Below, piece after piece: positions 1 through 11,472 of a DNA stretch of 64,000 bases. The position numbers and the translations under genes were made by a program. The first letter of the stretch is position 1. Each line of letters begins with the position of its first letter. This stretch comes from Episyrphus balteatus. Taxonomy: Eukaryota > Arthropoda > Insecta > Diptera > Syrphidae. The stretch covers positions 98,765,120 through 98,829,119 of the forward strand of contig NC_079136.1 of the NCBI RefSeq assembly GCF_945859705.1. The letters run 5' to 3'. The notes under the pieces are model-generated. The model searched no databases. It saw only the letters and a list, made by a program, of their open reading frames with translations, and had not been told where the DNA came from.

Positions 1-1016
1 CATAATTGTGTTTAACGATGCCAACGACACTAAATTCCACTGCAATATAAAACCGGCAGGTGTAGATCTTTGTATATGTACTTTGTTTCGCAACAGTTTT
101 TTTTTATTGTTGTAAGTTGGTGTAAAAATACTTTACTGAGACAATTTTCATGTTTTCTTCTTGTTTTTTGTTTGAAAAGAAAAAAAAAACAGGTGAAATA
201 AGTTCAAAGTCTACAATTCTTACTTTTTTGTTGTTTATCTTAACGAGTTTAGATTAAAAGTACACAAAATATAGAGAAAAAAGAACATAACATGCGTTGT
301 TACTTGTAGTCTCTAATCCCCAAACACACCAGACTAATATAATTATTTTTTCGTTTTAAAGAAACAAACTATAGGAAAGAACTAAGACTTAAATGGGCTC
401 GTTTTAAAGGTTAACGTCCCCGCAGTGTAATCAGACATTTCTTCTGTCTGGTTGTTGGGTATATTTGCATTTTATGAGATGAAAAATTCTAAAAATAAAT
501 TTCTATGTGCTACCGGAAAACCGGTCAGTAAAAAAAAAAAAAAAAAAAATCAGTGCAATAGGTGGATTTATTTTTGTTTCCGCCTTATATGAACGTGATG
601 TGGGTCAGAGTATATAAAAATAAATAAATGTGAGCACAAATTGTACTTAAACACAACAACGTGTACGTATATTTTGTTTGAATTATAAGCTAGAGATAGG
701 CTTGACGATAATTTTGTATATGGCATTCTAGATTTTATATGGAAAATGCTACTCAGACTGTAGGAGAAAGTTGTTTTAACTACTTTTCCAATATTTTATG
801 GAATGCTATTCAAGCTAAATATAACAGTGCATTTTTTAATTAGAATTGAATTTGAGATGACCCTTCACCATTGGTTATTGAAAATAGAAAATAGGTATAT
901 TTTCAGAAACGCATTTTATTTAGATGTAGACTCGAGAACCAAGAGAATTGATTGAAACTCAATTTGTGAGAGTTTGCAATTCTATCATTTTTAAAGTGAG
1001 GACAATGTTGACATTT

Positions 1017-1627
1017 GAATCATTTATTTGCAAAACATGATAAGTCCACTTTTTTTCAAAATTCGTTTTTTTGACTAAATTTGTACTCCAGGGATAACCA
1101 CGTCTGTCTTTAAAATATAAAGTATCTACCTTATCTATATCCGATTTTACAGCTACGCGAAATATTTTTTTAGTATCAAAAACAGAATAAGTCCCGGACT
1201 TATCATCTTTTGAAAATAAACAACAGCTTCTTTTTGAGTAAATGGTATATTAGATTAATGGCTGAAAATCTTAAGTTTAAAGCTACTTTAAAGTTAAATA
1301 AGAAGTCCGGACATTGTATTTTATTCTCAAATACAATTGTTTGATAGACTGGGGCCAAAAGCAAAATTCCATATCCATTTAAAAACTAATTTCACATCCG
1401 TTTATTTTCAAAGTATGATAAGTCCAAAAGCGTTTTTATTTTTTATCTTTTGAGCTATCGCTCCAAAAATTAAAAACGAAACGGTATTTTGTAGCTAGGC
1501 AAGAGTTCTACAGAATATATTTTTTTTATAAATTTTTCTACGCATATCAAAAGAAAATAGAACGTTTTTTTCTTCTCCTGAAAAATTTAAAATCATGGAC
1601 TTATCATGTTTTGCAAATAAATGATTC
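1017..1627. mobile_element. 611-bp MITE, copy 1, 4-bp target duplication ATTT
   Basis: The element has perfect terminal inverted repeats of about 32 bp starting GAATCATTTATTTGCAAAAC and is flanked by ATTT on both sides (1013-1016 and 1628-1631). It is a direct-orientation relative of 10843-11452 along its whole length. Internally the terminal module recurs: gataagtcc / ggacttatc form a palindrome near 1187-1203, and another forward module lies near 1400-1425. There is no coding capacity. The superfamily is not assigned. Confidence 0.88.
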
Positions 1628-1764
1628 ATTTGTGCAGCAAAATATAAAAATTTGACAATTTTCTTTAAAACTCAACTTTAATATTAATAAATAAAAGTCA
1701 TCCAACTAACACTTTTCCAAAAAGGTTAATTTTGTCTAAAAAAAAATCGGAACCAAACACACAT

Positions 1765-2700
1765 TTTGACTTGCGATATAGGTACTATGTATAGGGCAAG
1801 TTTAGGATTCGTAAAAAAAATCGAACTCGAGATAACAATTTTACATGACATTACGATGATGGAGAATGCCAAAAAAGTGGGTCCGGCAATTCTGTCTGTC
1901 TGTCTGTCTGTGTGTCTGTCTCTATCTGGATCTGCAGCCTAAACGAGTGAAGAGATTTTCTTCAAACTTGGTAGTTAGCAGTTTTTGGTGATTCCCTAGA
2001 GGGGAAATTGAAATTTTTTTTTTTATGACCAAAACTAACGGTACCTGCCATATAACGGAAATAGAAAAGTTAATTTTTTTCAAAAACGGCTCTAACGATT
2101 TTGATTAAAATTTTTGTGTGTAGTACTGCACATAAGAGCCAACTTATTAAATAAAAAAATATTTTTTGTACCGTTATTAACGGTACCTGTCATAGAACGG
2201 TTTTTTTCGTTTCTGAATATCTCGTACAAAATTAACCCGATTTAAATGAAAATTTGTATACAAAAGTGTGTAAGTAAAGATAATATTAAAATTTTAGAAA
2301 ATTTTCAAAAAACGCATTTTTGGTTTTTTTAAAAATATTTCAAAATTTTTTTTTGAAAAATCAATTTTTTGAAAACGGATCAATGAAAAATTTTGAAATT
2401 TAGTTTTTATGTGTAAATTCATTATTTCTTCAAAATGGCATACCAATTTTTTTTTTTTTTAAATGTTAAAACATTTTTATATATAAAAAATTATTTTTTT
2501 AAAAAACGGCTCCTACAATTTTCGAAAATTTTTTTCTAAAAATACCTTTTTATACAAGAAATAAAATGGCATATTTGTTTTTTTTTTTAAGATAATGTAT
2601 GACGGAGTTTAATTAATTATAAAAACCGATTTAATTTTTTTATACTACTTATGAAATTTCTTCAAAATATCAAATTTTAAATTTCTTGAATAAAAAGCTT
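1765..2700. mobile_element. mini-me-like dispersed repeat with GTCT array, copy 1
   Basis: It begins near acttgcgatataggtactat and contains a tctg/gtct array at 1891-1923, then gcagcctaaacgagtgaag and aacggtacctg, followed by T/A-rich sequence. The same order of blocks occurs at 58855-59410. A (GTCY)n array within a short dispersed element is a feature described for mini-me elements of flies. The ends are approximate. Confidence 0.55.
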
Positions 2701-3378
2701 TAACATTATAGTTACTTTAAGCATGAGAGCAAGTACGTGCGACCCCAGTCGTGCAATTTATTTCTATCGGTTTTGTAACCTAGTTTTTATACAAATTTGT
2801 CTACCATCATTTAGAGCGAATTCGCATATATGGTAAAACACATTAAAAGATAATTAATAACTTATAGAAAAAAAATTATGAAAAAAGCAATGAAAAGTGC
2901 ATTTTTTCAAAGTGTCTATCAGGGTATAGAACGCAATATTTTTCGTTAAGTTAATTAAAACAAAAAAATTGACCGAATTTGTACTCTTGTTGAGCTACCA
3001 CATACGATTGTAATCAAATAAATATTCACTATAACGATCAACATAAAATGTTTGAAGGTACTCATTCAAAATTATTTCGTTTCTGCCCTATTGTATGCAA
3101 CGGTTTTATTTATTTTCTTTTTAAATAGAAAAACTGGATGTTTTATTTTCTAGAAAAACTTTTTTGGTCAGTAAAAAATTGGCATTCTTGATTTCTAAAT
3201 TTGAGCATATCAAATGTTGAGTTTCTTTTTGGAAATTTTGATTTTCTAAATCACATCAAACCCTTCAAGTTCTGTTTAGTTAATAAGTACTAGAAAAAAA
3301 AAAACACATTAAAAAGACAGTTTAATCTTTAATGAAAGTGAACAATCACAATTAAAGTCGATACAATTAACCCAAGCA

Positions 3379-3502
3379 AGGTAATCTTTCGGAGAGGAAA
3401 TTCTCGGATTTCATACAAAATATGATTCGAGGTGTATTTCTGACAGGTAAAAACTGTCCGATTCGGATGAAATCGGACAACATCCGCTCCGACGGATTAC
3501 CT
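3379..3502. mobile_element. possible 124-bp inverted-repeat element
   Basis: AGGTAATCTTTCGGAG at the left is answered by CTCCGACGGATTACCT at the right, two mismatches in 16. The interior is richer in G+C than the flanks and repeats the motif cggat/atccg. No target duplication is seen. Confidence 0.35.
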
Positions 3503-4614
3503 CTAAAGGGCCGAGTGACGAAAAAGAAGACTGTCCTTTCTTAAAGACGACGGATGGCTACCGTAGGTATAATATGTTTATGCAAGTAAGTGAAATTTTT
3601 TTTTTCTTCGATACTATAAGTGAAAGTTACCAACAAAAATAATAAAAAATGTTGTAACCATTTTCCTATTAAATAATATTTTATTTATCTTAAAAGAGCA
3701 GCTTCAGCCCTTGAAAATAAAGAAATAGATAGTTGTTTAGTTGTTTATTAAGCTACCAAAAAGTACATACAAGTTTAGAATTAGAAGGTTAAGGAAGTAG
3801 AAATAAGTACCTAAACCTCTTCCGACAAAAGCAAATGCTTTATTCTGTCTTAAATCCCAAAAGCAATTAAGATAAGAACGCTTCAAATTTAACTAATGCC
3901 AAAGGTACTAACTTGTCAGCCTTTGATTGCTAATCAAATTACGAAATTTATAAAGAAGACCACTTAACTAAATAATTTAACTAGATATATTGTTAAATTA
4001 ATGTGTCAAGGTTGCATATCGGCTATTTTAAGAATCAGGGTTATAATTAAGAAAATAATATTCAATCTGATATATGTACAAAAAAAAGTATGTGATACTT
4101 AATTCGTATACATCACTTCGTCATCATCATAAACAAGAAAACAATCTCAAGAACAAATTAATATTCTATTTAACCTTAGAATCGGTTTGAGAAAAAAATT
4201 TTATAGGTACCTATATGTATAAAAGTATAAAATGTAGATCTAAAGAGAAGTTTGCTGACGTTATTGTTACTTCATTTCCTTCCTTTTAAGGGGATATCAA
4301 GTGGACCTATGAAAACGTTTTTGAAGTCTCTTAAAAATATAAAAGGAGGTGTAATTGGTAGGTGATTTAGTTTCATCGGCCCATAACATAGGAAGATGTT
4401 TAGTTAGATGTTAGTACCTATATTGGCACCTATAAGTTTACCTAAAAAATTCAAAGAGACAAGATAAAACACCAATAAATTGCATCACCAATAAAAGCAA
4501 ATACAAACATTGCTTTAAAGTATAATCGAATACTGATAAATGTTACCTACAATAAAAAAAAATACAACGTACACAATATTGTTATTATTTGTTTAACTTG
4601 TTCAGAGAACTCAC

Positions 4615-4836
4615 CGTTTCTAGCATTTCACCGCTTTCATCTAATCGACCTTCAACACTTCCACCATCATTACTCTCATCAAGTAGAAGTGGCGGTGTGG
4701 CAGGCCGACTCTTTGGAGCCATAACCGATCGTGGCAGAATAAATCTACCGTAACGTACATAAAGCCATCGACCCCATTTTCGACTGGCAGCGCCAACAAC
4801 GGCCACAGCCGCAACCATTGCGATAAAAAACCACAT
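4615..4836 (-). CDS. mtd: alternative first exon of mtd with N-terminal membrane anchor
   Basis: An ATG at 4836 opens 74 codons ending at ACG/GTGAGT in phase 0; the frame beyond that is intron. The protein starts MWFFIAMVAAVAVVGAASRK, a hydrophobic run of about 16 residues followed by a basic cluster (SRKWGRWLYVRYGRF). This predicts a signal anchor with a very short outer N-terminus and a cytosolic C-terminus by the positive-inside rule. It continues RSVMAPKSRPATPPLLLDES and an acidic Gly/Ser-rich end. It shares splice phase with the 14.2-kb and 27.8-kb exons, so it would attach TLDc to a membrane. I recognise the locus from context, not this peptide. Confidence 0.75.
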
Positions 4837-4890
4837 ATTTGACCGATAATATTATGATGATGTGGGGAGTAGATAGATCAACTTTATCTT

Positions 4891-4899
4891 CTATTTATA
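4891..4899 (-). promoter_or_regulatory. candidate TATA box for the 4.6-kb first exon
   Basis: The minus strand reads TATAAATAG 55 bases before the ATG at 4836. A start of transcription about 30 bases downstream would leave a leader of roughly 30 bases. No other consensus TATA lies as close. In A+T-rich sequence such matches are common, so this is only a candidate. Confidence 0.35.
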
Positions 4900-7800
4900 A
4901 GTGAGGTATGTATTTCGAAATGAGGGCACCACCCCTGGGAGGATTAATATAAGGGCAAATACAACACAACAGGTGGCGGTGGTGGTGGTGTGGTGATAAT
5001 GGGAATAATGTTGCTATATGTATTTTTTTATCATTGCCTTGGAATGAAATGTTTGTAAACAAAGAAAAAACAAACAATTTCAAGCGATTAAAGCTTTTTC
5101 AATGCAAGAGCTTGTTTGCGTTGCAGAGCCGGTGTTTTTTTCAACAATAATAACAGTGTGGGGAGAATTACTTCCAAAAAGCTTCACACACTTCCACTAA
5201 AACGTGTTTGATGAATATAGTTGTTTTCTTTCTCTCTCTCTGCTTTGTGTAAGCTTTTAACGTGGTGTTTTTTTTTTTGTATTCAACTGGAATGAAGTCA
5301 CTTTTCATCACATACACACACAATTGATGGAATTTCCTTCATTTGAGTCTTATGACTTTTATTAAAATAGAAACTTATTTGTTTTTTGATTGCATTTTAA
5401 TCCACAAATTAATTTTAATAGATAAAATTATTATTTTGCATCTTAATCATAATACAAAATATCAAATCAAACGACTTGTTTAACGTTTCGATAAGAAGCA
5501 AATTTGGCACGACCAACGAAAAGAAAAAAACCTGTACTTCTGCTGTCAAAACTAGTATGGTTGTGCTTTTTTTTCCTGCTGCTATTTGGCTCTGTTCTGT
5601 TGGTTTGTAAATGGCATATGGGAATATAAGCTTGGGTGGGGAGGTGGATGGTAAGACTTGAAGGTGAAATTTGTGAAAAGCACATTTAAACGACAAAATG
5701 CAAATGTTTGACATTTCGATTGAAAATTGGAAAGAGTTTTATTTGTGTTTGTATTGAGTAGAAGAAACTCACCATACTCACACAAATTTAAACCATTCAC
5801 AAAAGTGTGGGGAAAATGCTTTTTTATGAAAGGAAATCAGCTGAAAGTTTATAGCTATATGTACGTTTGGACTTGTTTGGATGTTTTGGAATTTTAAATT
5901 AAAGTGGGTATTGAACTTAAAAGTATGGATGCCACTTTGTTGAAATTAATTGTGTTAAATTGATTTTAAAAAATTGCAATTTGGGTTTTTTTTTTTCTTA
6001 GTTTTTGATAGGTTCAATTATTGTGAAGAATACCTAAATTGTGACATGGGATTCGTTATTTAAGGTTTTTTTCGAGAATCAAGTTTTTAAGTGAAAAAAC
6101 TATTTCAAAATATAATAAAAATAAAATCCCTTAATTTTTGCAGATTTTTATTTAGACGCTAGATGGCGCCCCAAGATAGATATTTGCTAAGAGTTTAGAT
6201 TTATGTATTTAAAAGAAAAAAAGATCTTGAGAAACAAGACCTATAGGATGCTTAAGATTGTGATAGATTTGTTCAAGAATGGAACATTATTTGTATATTG
6301 CCATTTCAGGAGCAATTTAAAAAAAAATTGAATTCAAACAAAAAAAGACATAAAGTACAATTTAAATAAAGTTACAATATCACGTCATACGTTTTTTTAT
6401 GGCCAAAAGTTTCTTAATTTAATATGAAGTTAATCGAAGATTTGTATAGTTTAAAAGGTTTAACAAAAAAAGTTTTACTTTTTTCAAGATTAAGAATAAT
6501 TTAAATCTGAGCCATTTTTCACGAATGTCAAAATGACGACATGGAACCAGATGATGTGGCAATCATACTATGTTGCAACACAACTGCATAGAAAAGAATA
6601 AACTTTGAATGAATATATGCATACATTTAATTGAATTGAAGTGATTGGATTTGCATATGATGTGCATTGTGGAAATAGAAAGTTTTCATACCTATGACAT
6701 GGAGGACTGATTTTAGAAAGTATGTACCTAACTATGTAGTAAGTAATTGAGTGTTATAATAGGTGTTGATAGAATGTCATTGCATTTGAAACATAAAAAC
6801 AGAAAAGACTGTTTAACATAAATGTAACGAAGAGCAAACAGATACACAAGAGCTTTGTTCATGTTTTGTTAATATGGTATTGGGTACAAAACAATTCCGA
6901 CAAGTGGTTGTGAAGGGTCTTAACTCTTAAGTCTATACAAATTCAACTTGTACATAATTGAATCGAAATTTTTAGACTCACACCTACTTCTGCTCTATTT
7001 TACTTTTTGACAAAAGTCATCAAGTCAGATTTAGTAAGAATAAATTTTAAATTTCATCCTAAAAAAAGTAAGAGATTATTGTATGTTCCTAGCAATTTTA
7101 GGCATGTTTACCACGCCTACTTACTGGATGCGTTTTTAGATAAAATGTAAGTTTTAGATCAAACCTAACAGTTTTTATTATATCTACCTACCTTAAATAT
7201 TGATATAACTATGAAAAATATCACTAATTTATACTCTGATAAAAAAAATTGGTGAAAAGAAAGTCAATCTCTATCTGACTTCAGGATAGTAATTTAAATT
7301 TATATACAGAATTAATTATAAGTTTCAACTTTTTACTGGTTCGTCTAGTTTAATCTGCCATTTAATTAAATCTTCTAAGACCAGACATACTGTTATAATG
7401 TCCTTGCTTCTAGTTAGAGCTAGAATTATAAAAAAAAGTATAGCTATCTAACGTTCAAGTAGCTGCAATATTTATTTAAAATTAATAAAAAAAGATCCAA
7501 ACCTATAAATTAAGTCTTGTGACTTTGCACATTTTAATTAAAGACTCAAACTGGTTCTTGCAGATAAATTGTTTAAAGTATCAAACAAGAAGAGGAAACA
7601 AATATGTATATATTTTTTTGAAACGAAAAGATAATTAAATTCAAGAATTTTTCTTGTTTAATATCTTTAAATAAAAAAAAAATAAAATAAAAATCTTTAC
7701 TAATTGAACCCACAAAAAAAAAATGTCAGACCAAGTAATTGGAGCATTTACTTTAGGTATAGCCCAGAGAGTGGTACTTGAACTGGTTTAATGTTATCAA

Positions 7801-10742
7801 TTAATTTGTAAGAAATATTTAAATATATCAAGAAAATTTCAAAAATTTAATGTGCAACATAAACAACTTTGATTATCAGAATATTGTAATTTTCAAACGT
7901 GATAAATGTTTTATACTTAAAGATGATTTTATAAAGTTGACACTTAAATTTTTATATTATAATATAATTATTATTTTCTAGTTACTTATATTTGTATTCA
8001 AAAACCAATAGAAACTTATTTCCCTTTTTAATATTATAGTTTTTGTTTTAACGACTATGATTCATTTAAGGTTGATTTTAGATTGTTGATTTTTTTACAG
8101 CTCACCACAATATATTGAGCTGTACAAAATTGCACCATGAAATTGCACAAGTCAAAAGGTCTTGAAGTTCCTATATTCAAATCCATTAGTTCACTATAAT
8201 GAGTTCAGTGCCTTTTTTCCCGCATTAAAATTGAACCATGGTTTTATAAAGGTTGTTAAAGGCTTATCACGTTTAACTTTTGTAACAAATTTTGAAGGTT
8301 TTTTTCTATAAAATTTGTATTTAAACTTGTATACGTGTAGTGAAAAGTGTTTGCTTTAAATTTAAGCAAGTTTTAAAAAAAGCAGCACATTTATGATTGT
8401 GAAAACAAGTGAATATAAACAAAAGAAGCTTATAAAATTGTTTTTTTTTTTGTTTATCATTTACAAATAACATTTTTCCGCTATAAAAGAAAAAAAAAGG
8501 TGTTTAAACAACAATTCTTTAAAATTCCTTTCCAGCTGTTCCATCAATTGATTACTGCATGTGTGATCTGTTTTAATGTTCTTTTTTTGTTTTTGCCAAG
8601 CGCGATATTGTTTAAAATAAAATGCGCACATTGTGTGAAAAAACAAAAACACCTATTGATACAGTTAAAATATAGCTTTTTTTCATTTTTAAATCGGATT
8701 TTTTGGTTATTGATGAAATTTCACATTTTAGCTTGGAATGTCTGAATACTAAGAAAAAAACCAAGGCTATTTCCGTATTTAAAAACTAAAAGTTCAAAGA
8801 TGCTATCAATTGTTAATAAATTGGATAATTAACTTTGCATATAACTTCAGGGCTCAGGGGGCGTACATAAGTTGAAATTTTGATGGAAAAATATAATCTT
8901 TTCTAATTTGTATAGACAAGATCCGCGTTAACTTAATAGAATCACACATTTTACGAGAAATGGTTCTTTTAGGTTTTATTCTGCAGTTTTCGGAAAAAAA
9001 ACAACACAAAATTGTTATTGCAAATAAACAAATGTTTGCATTAAAAATAATGCTATTATAATTTAAAAAAAAGTTCATTAAAAAAATCAATGCAAAATGA
9101 GTTTAATTTTTTTTTAATAATTGTCGAATCTCTTACAATTTTGACTATTTGGCCTTACATTAGCTTTAAAAATTCGACAGATACCTATAAAACAATAAAA
9201 TAAAATTATAAAATGTTTAATGCATACATTTTATAGGTATTGAATCTTTTTTTAAGGCAAATATTATTATTTGAAATACAAAATTTATTTTTAATGCAAT
9301 TTTTTTAATGCATTTTTTTTTTTCATTTGCCAATACAAAATTTTATTTTCAATTCAATTTTGTTTATATTATTTGTAATTTGTATAGTTAATATAATTTT
9401 TCTTCTGTTTTATATTAAAACGGCAAAGTAGTCTCATTAATATTTGATAAAATAATTTGAGCAGGTATTGGAATCAATTGTGACTTTTTGGGAAAATAAA
9501 TTGATGTCGGATTTAGCCTTAAACAGCTTTTTTAAGCCGAATAAATTAAGCCGAGTCAAAAATTTAAACATATTTTTGAATTTCAGAAGTTTTTTTTAAT
9601 TTTATTTTGTGAAGGACTTTTTCTATTAGACAACAGTGGGAGAAAATATAACATGAAAGTAAAAAATTTTATGAGTGGAATGTAAATCGAAAACCTTTGA
9701 AATTAGCATTTATACGCTATAATTAAAGCAAATAAATTATCATGATATGTAAACTCTTCCTGTGTCATGTATATTTTTATACCTTGGGGGTTGATTATGA
9801 TTCTATACTGAAACTATCTTTGGACCGAAGCCAATTGACTTTGTTATCTCCATTTAAACTAGCGTCTGTCATACTAATCATTTTGTTCATAGACATTTTT
9901 CTCCAACCATTTTTTGTATACATAAATTTATAAATCAAAAGCAATAAAATATATTTTCCTTTTAAAAATTTGGCAAAATTCCAAAGAATGTGTAATAAAT
10001 GTCTAAAATTAACTCTGTGTACATAAAACGTATAATCAAAATGTAGATACACCAATCAATTATTTTCTCAAAATAAAAATAACAAAAAAAAGCAACACAA
10101 TTTTGCTGACCATTTGCCTTGAACTTTCAAATACCTATTCGATTTGTTTCTTTTTCTTTAGTTATTTTTTCTGTCTAAACAATTCCTACACTTAATTAAA
10201 AGTTTTATTTTTAGCTAAAAAATTTCGACAGAAAACTTTTAAGCGCAAAAGCAATTTGATGAAATTTTATCAAGTTGGATTAACAATTAAAATTTAAATG
10301 AAAATGAGTAATAATTTTGAAAATTTTACAATTGGCATGGCGATGAATTGTTTTGTTTTCAAAAAAATTACTCATAGAAGAAAAAAAAATTATTCAAAAA
10401 TTGTTTTCTTGTTAATTGTAATTTTTTTTTGGTTAAGAAAACATTACTTTATTTACTCGTTTTAAGTCCACGAAATACACCTGTCAATTAAGAAAATCAG
10501 GTGAATAAAAGCTGCTGCAAATCATTTTTAAAAATAGAAAAACTAAATGAATCAACTTCCAACATTTGACAAGTGACAAAATATTTGCTATGAGTCAAGA
10601 ATTATTTCACAAGTTGGTGCTTCGTTGATGACACAAAAAAAATTGAATATTTTTCTCGGTCACTATTGTCAGAACCTGCTTGAATCTTATTGGAAATTAT
10701 CTTGAAAAAAAAAAATGATCCTGGGAATTTAAGGCTTAATTA

Positions 10743-11472
10743 ATTCACTCTCCATTAAATTTAAATTCGCCATTTAAAATGGGAAATTTTAAAATTCGCA
10801 TGCTATTTGACGATTTTTCAATTTTTAATGGCGACTTTAATTGAATCATTTATTTTCAAAACATGATAAGTCCACTTTTTTTCGAATTCGTTTTTTTGAC
10901 TAAATTGTTACTCTAGGGATAACCACGTCTATCTTCAAAATAATGAAGTATCTACTCCATCTATATCCGATTTTACAGTTAAGCGAAATATTTGTTTTAG
11001 GATCAAAAACAGGATAAGTCCCGGACTTATCATCTTTTGAAAATAAACAACAGCTTTTTTATGTGTAAATGCTATATTAAGCTACTGGCTGAAAATCTTA
11101 AGTTTAAAGTGTCTTTAAAGTTAAAGAAGCACTCCGGACATTATATTTTAATCTCAAATACAATTTTGTGATAGACTGGGGATGAAAGCAAAATTGGGTA
11201 CCCATTTTAAAACTAATTTCACATCCGTTTATTTTCAAAGTATGATAAGTCCAAAAGCGTTTTTATTTTTTATCTTTTGAACTATCGCTCCAAAAATTAA
11301 AAACGAAACGGTATTTTGTACCTAGGCAGAAGTTCTACAAAATATATTTTTTATAAATTATGCTACACACATCAAAAGAAAATAGAACGTTTTTTTCTTC
11401 TCCTGCAAAATTTAAAATAATGGACTTATCATGTTTTGAAAATAAATGATTCAATTATAATGGAGAGTGAAT
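10743..11472. mobile_element. small outer MITE interrupted by the 610-bp element
   Basis: ATTCACTCTCCATTA at 10743-10757 is the exact inverse of TAATGGAGAGTGAAT at 11458-11472. Taking out the inner element and one AATT leaves about 116 bp, a plausible small inverted-repeat element that was the insertion target. Its own target duplication is not clear. Confidence 0.6.
10843..11452. mobile_element. 610-bp MITE, copy 2, 4-bp target duplication AATT
   Basis: Second full-length copy of the family at 1017-1627. Its inverted repeats start GAATCATTTATTTTCAAAAC, with AATT at 10839-10842 and 11453-11456. The base that differs from copy 1 is changed in both arms, so each copy keeps perfectly matched ends. 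Clear collinear stretches include gggataaccacgtct and gataagtcccggacttatc. Confidence 0.9.

Larger units (their letters stand above)
1..4614 (-). other. mtd intron, left part
   Basis: This is intron downstream of the 4.6-kb first exon on the minus strand. It holds a complete 611-bp MITE (1017-1627), a mini-me-like repeat with a GTCT array (about 1765-2700) and a weak 124-bp inverted-repeat element (3379-3502). The remainder is A+T-rich sequence with mononucleotide runs and no coding signal that I can see. Confidence 0.7.
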
